Source of the DNA: Verrucomicrobiota bacterium
GTDB lineage: Bacteria > Verrucomicrobiota > Verrucomicrobiia > Opitutales > Opitutaceae
Direction: 5' to 3'
NCBI GenBank assembly: GCA_003694825.1
Contig: RFJS01000179.1
Coordinates: forward strand, 1 to 5,854
DNA: 5,854 bases
Shown: positions 5,206 to 5,854 of the stretch, piece by piece
Layout: every line of letters begins with the position of its first letter
Numbering within the stretch: position 1 is the stretch's first letter
The notes under the pieces: generated by a model
Told to the model about the DNA's origin: nothing
The model's input: the letters and a program-made list of their open reading frames with translations, nothing else
Database searches by the model: none
Program-made: the position numbers and the translations under genes

Positions 5206-5826
5206 ATGATGAAGAATGACTACATGTTTCGTATTGGCCGTGCCGTTGCCTTGACATGGGGGATGGCATGGATGCTTGCGGGGCCCAGCGCCCTCGCGGG
5301 GACGGGAGAGCACTCCTTGAAGGAGCTGGTTGGCGAGCTCGAAGATGTCGCCACCGAGAAAGCCGATCCCGTGCTGGAATCCGTCGCCGGCGAGTGGGCC
5401 GGGAAGATCAAGGAACTCGGCCGGGAAGCGCGCAACAACCCCGAGGTCGAGAAATACCTCGAAAGCGCTCTGCAGAATATCCTCGGTGATGACGCCCCGG
5501 CGGCGATGGACGCGCTGGCCAAGCTCGGCAACCTGAAGGTGACCGACGAGCAGCTCGGCCTGGTGAAGGAGGTCGTCAATCTCGGCGGCGCGTTTCTGAC
5601 GCAGGAGAATTTTGCGGGCCTGGAGGGAGCCGAGTCGGACGTGAGCCGGATCGTCTCCGCTCTGCGCAAGGGGGACTACATGGCCGCGATCGAGCCGTTG
5701 AAGGCGATCGCCGGCCGTGCCTCGCTCACCGATGAGCAGGAACAGCTCGTGCAGACGATGCTCGAGACGTATGTGCCCGGCGCCGGACAGGCGAAGGAGC
5801 TGTTGAAGAAGATCCCCGGATTCTGA
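5206..5826 (+). CDS. Exported small helical protein with internal duplication, function unknown
   Basis: A 206-residue protein not recognised as a member of a named family. It begins with an export signal: basic FRIGR (8-12), hydrophobic AVALTWGMAWMLAG (13-26) and a likely signal peptidase I site after ALA (29-31), leaving a mature protein of about 175 residues. The mature part is almost all amphipathic helix and acidic, with no cysteine. Two segments look duplicated: about 88-124 (ALQ...GDDAPAAMDALAKLGN...VTDEQLGLVKEVV) and about 152-186 (ALRKGDYMAAIEPLKAIAG...LTDEQEQLVQTML). Starts at 5206, 5209 and 5224 are all possible; the last gives a 25-residue signal peptide. No strong Shine-Dalgarno sequence separates them. 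It is divergent from the lipoprotein gene, and both products go to the envelope. The stop is at 5824-5826; no terminator is visible in the remaining 28 bases. Confidence 0.85.
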   Translation: MMKNDYMFRIGRAVALTWGMAWMLAGPSALAGTGEHSLKELVGELEDVATEKADPVLESVAGEWAGKIKELGREARNNPEVEKYLESALQNILGDDAPAAMDALAKLGNLKVTDEQLGLVKEVVNLGGAFLTQENFAGLEGAESDVSRIVSALRKGDYMAAIEPLKAIAGRASLTDEQEQLVQTMLETYVPGAGQAKELLKKIPGF

Positions 5827-5854
5827 GCCGGGGAGAGGCGATGATTTGAAGAAC

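Noticed and set aside
5205..5210. TATGAT as the -10 box of the exported-protein gene
   Set aside because: It overlaps the likely start codons, and no -35-like hexamer lies 16-18 bases upstream; it would work only if translation starts at 5224.

Overview
The window is GC-rich bacterial chromosome. The most likely source is a Verrucomicrobiota (PVC-group) bacterium. The grounds are the base composition, the weak or absent Shine-Dalgarno sequences before several genes, a sulfatase remnant (sulfatases are very numerous in that group) and the types of secreted protein present. No rRNA, phylogenetic marker or database comparison was available, so this is a moderate-confidence inference.

Layout. 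Bases 1-162 hold the end of a leftward unit, with a strong GC hairpin at 88-117 that probably terminates it. From 1990 down to 163 runs a leftward two-gene unit: a low-molecular-weight protein phosphatase carrying the Cys-Thr-Gly-Asn-Thr-Cys-Arg-Ser loop typical of arginine phosphatases, then glyA (serine hydroxymethyltransferase). Bases 1991-2156 are a divergent intergenic region with a perfect 17-base palindrome just before the rightward genes. From 2157 to 3785 runs a very compact rightward three-gene operon: a soluble YbjQ-family protein, a second YbjQ-like protein with an N-terminal membrane helix, and a membrane-anchored M48 zinc metalloprotease. The junctions are a 7-base gap and an ATGA start/stop overlap. 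This module is the best candidate here for a poorly described system: an oligomer-forming protein family in soluble and membrane forms, co-translated with a membrane protease.

Bases 3786-4376 contain no intact gene. On the minus strand they hold the decayed N-terminal quarter of a sulfatase (3952-4320), still carrying the formylglycine motif Cys-Ala-Pro-Ser-Arg but with no start codon and no C-terminal part. A leftward lipoprotein gene (4377-5012) follows. A divergent intergenic region of about 190 bases then separates it from a rightward gene (5206-5826) for a small, helical, acidic, exported protein with an internal duplication.

How the genes fit together. glyA supplies glycine and one-carbon units, and the phosphatase beside it repeats a neighbourhood known from Bacillus, where ywlE lies near glyA. 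The YbjQ/YbjQ-TM/M48 operon looks like an envelope or protein-quality-control module, but its substrate cannot be read from the sequence. The lipoprotein and the exported helical protein are both cell-envelope proteins of unknown function and share a divergent control region.
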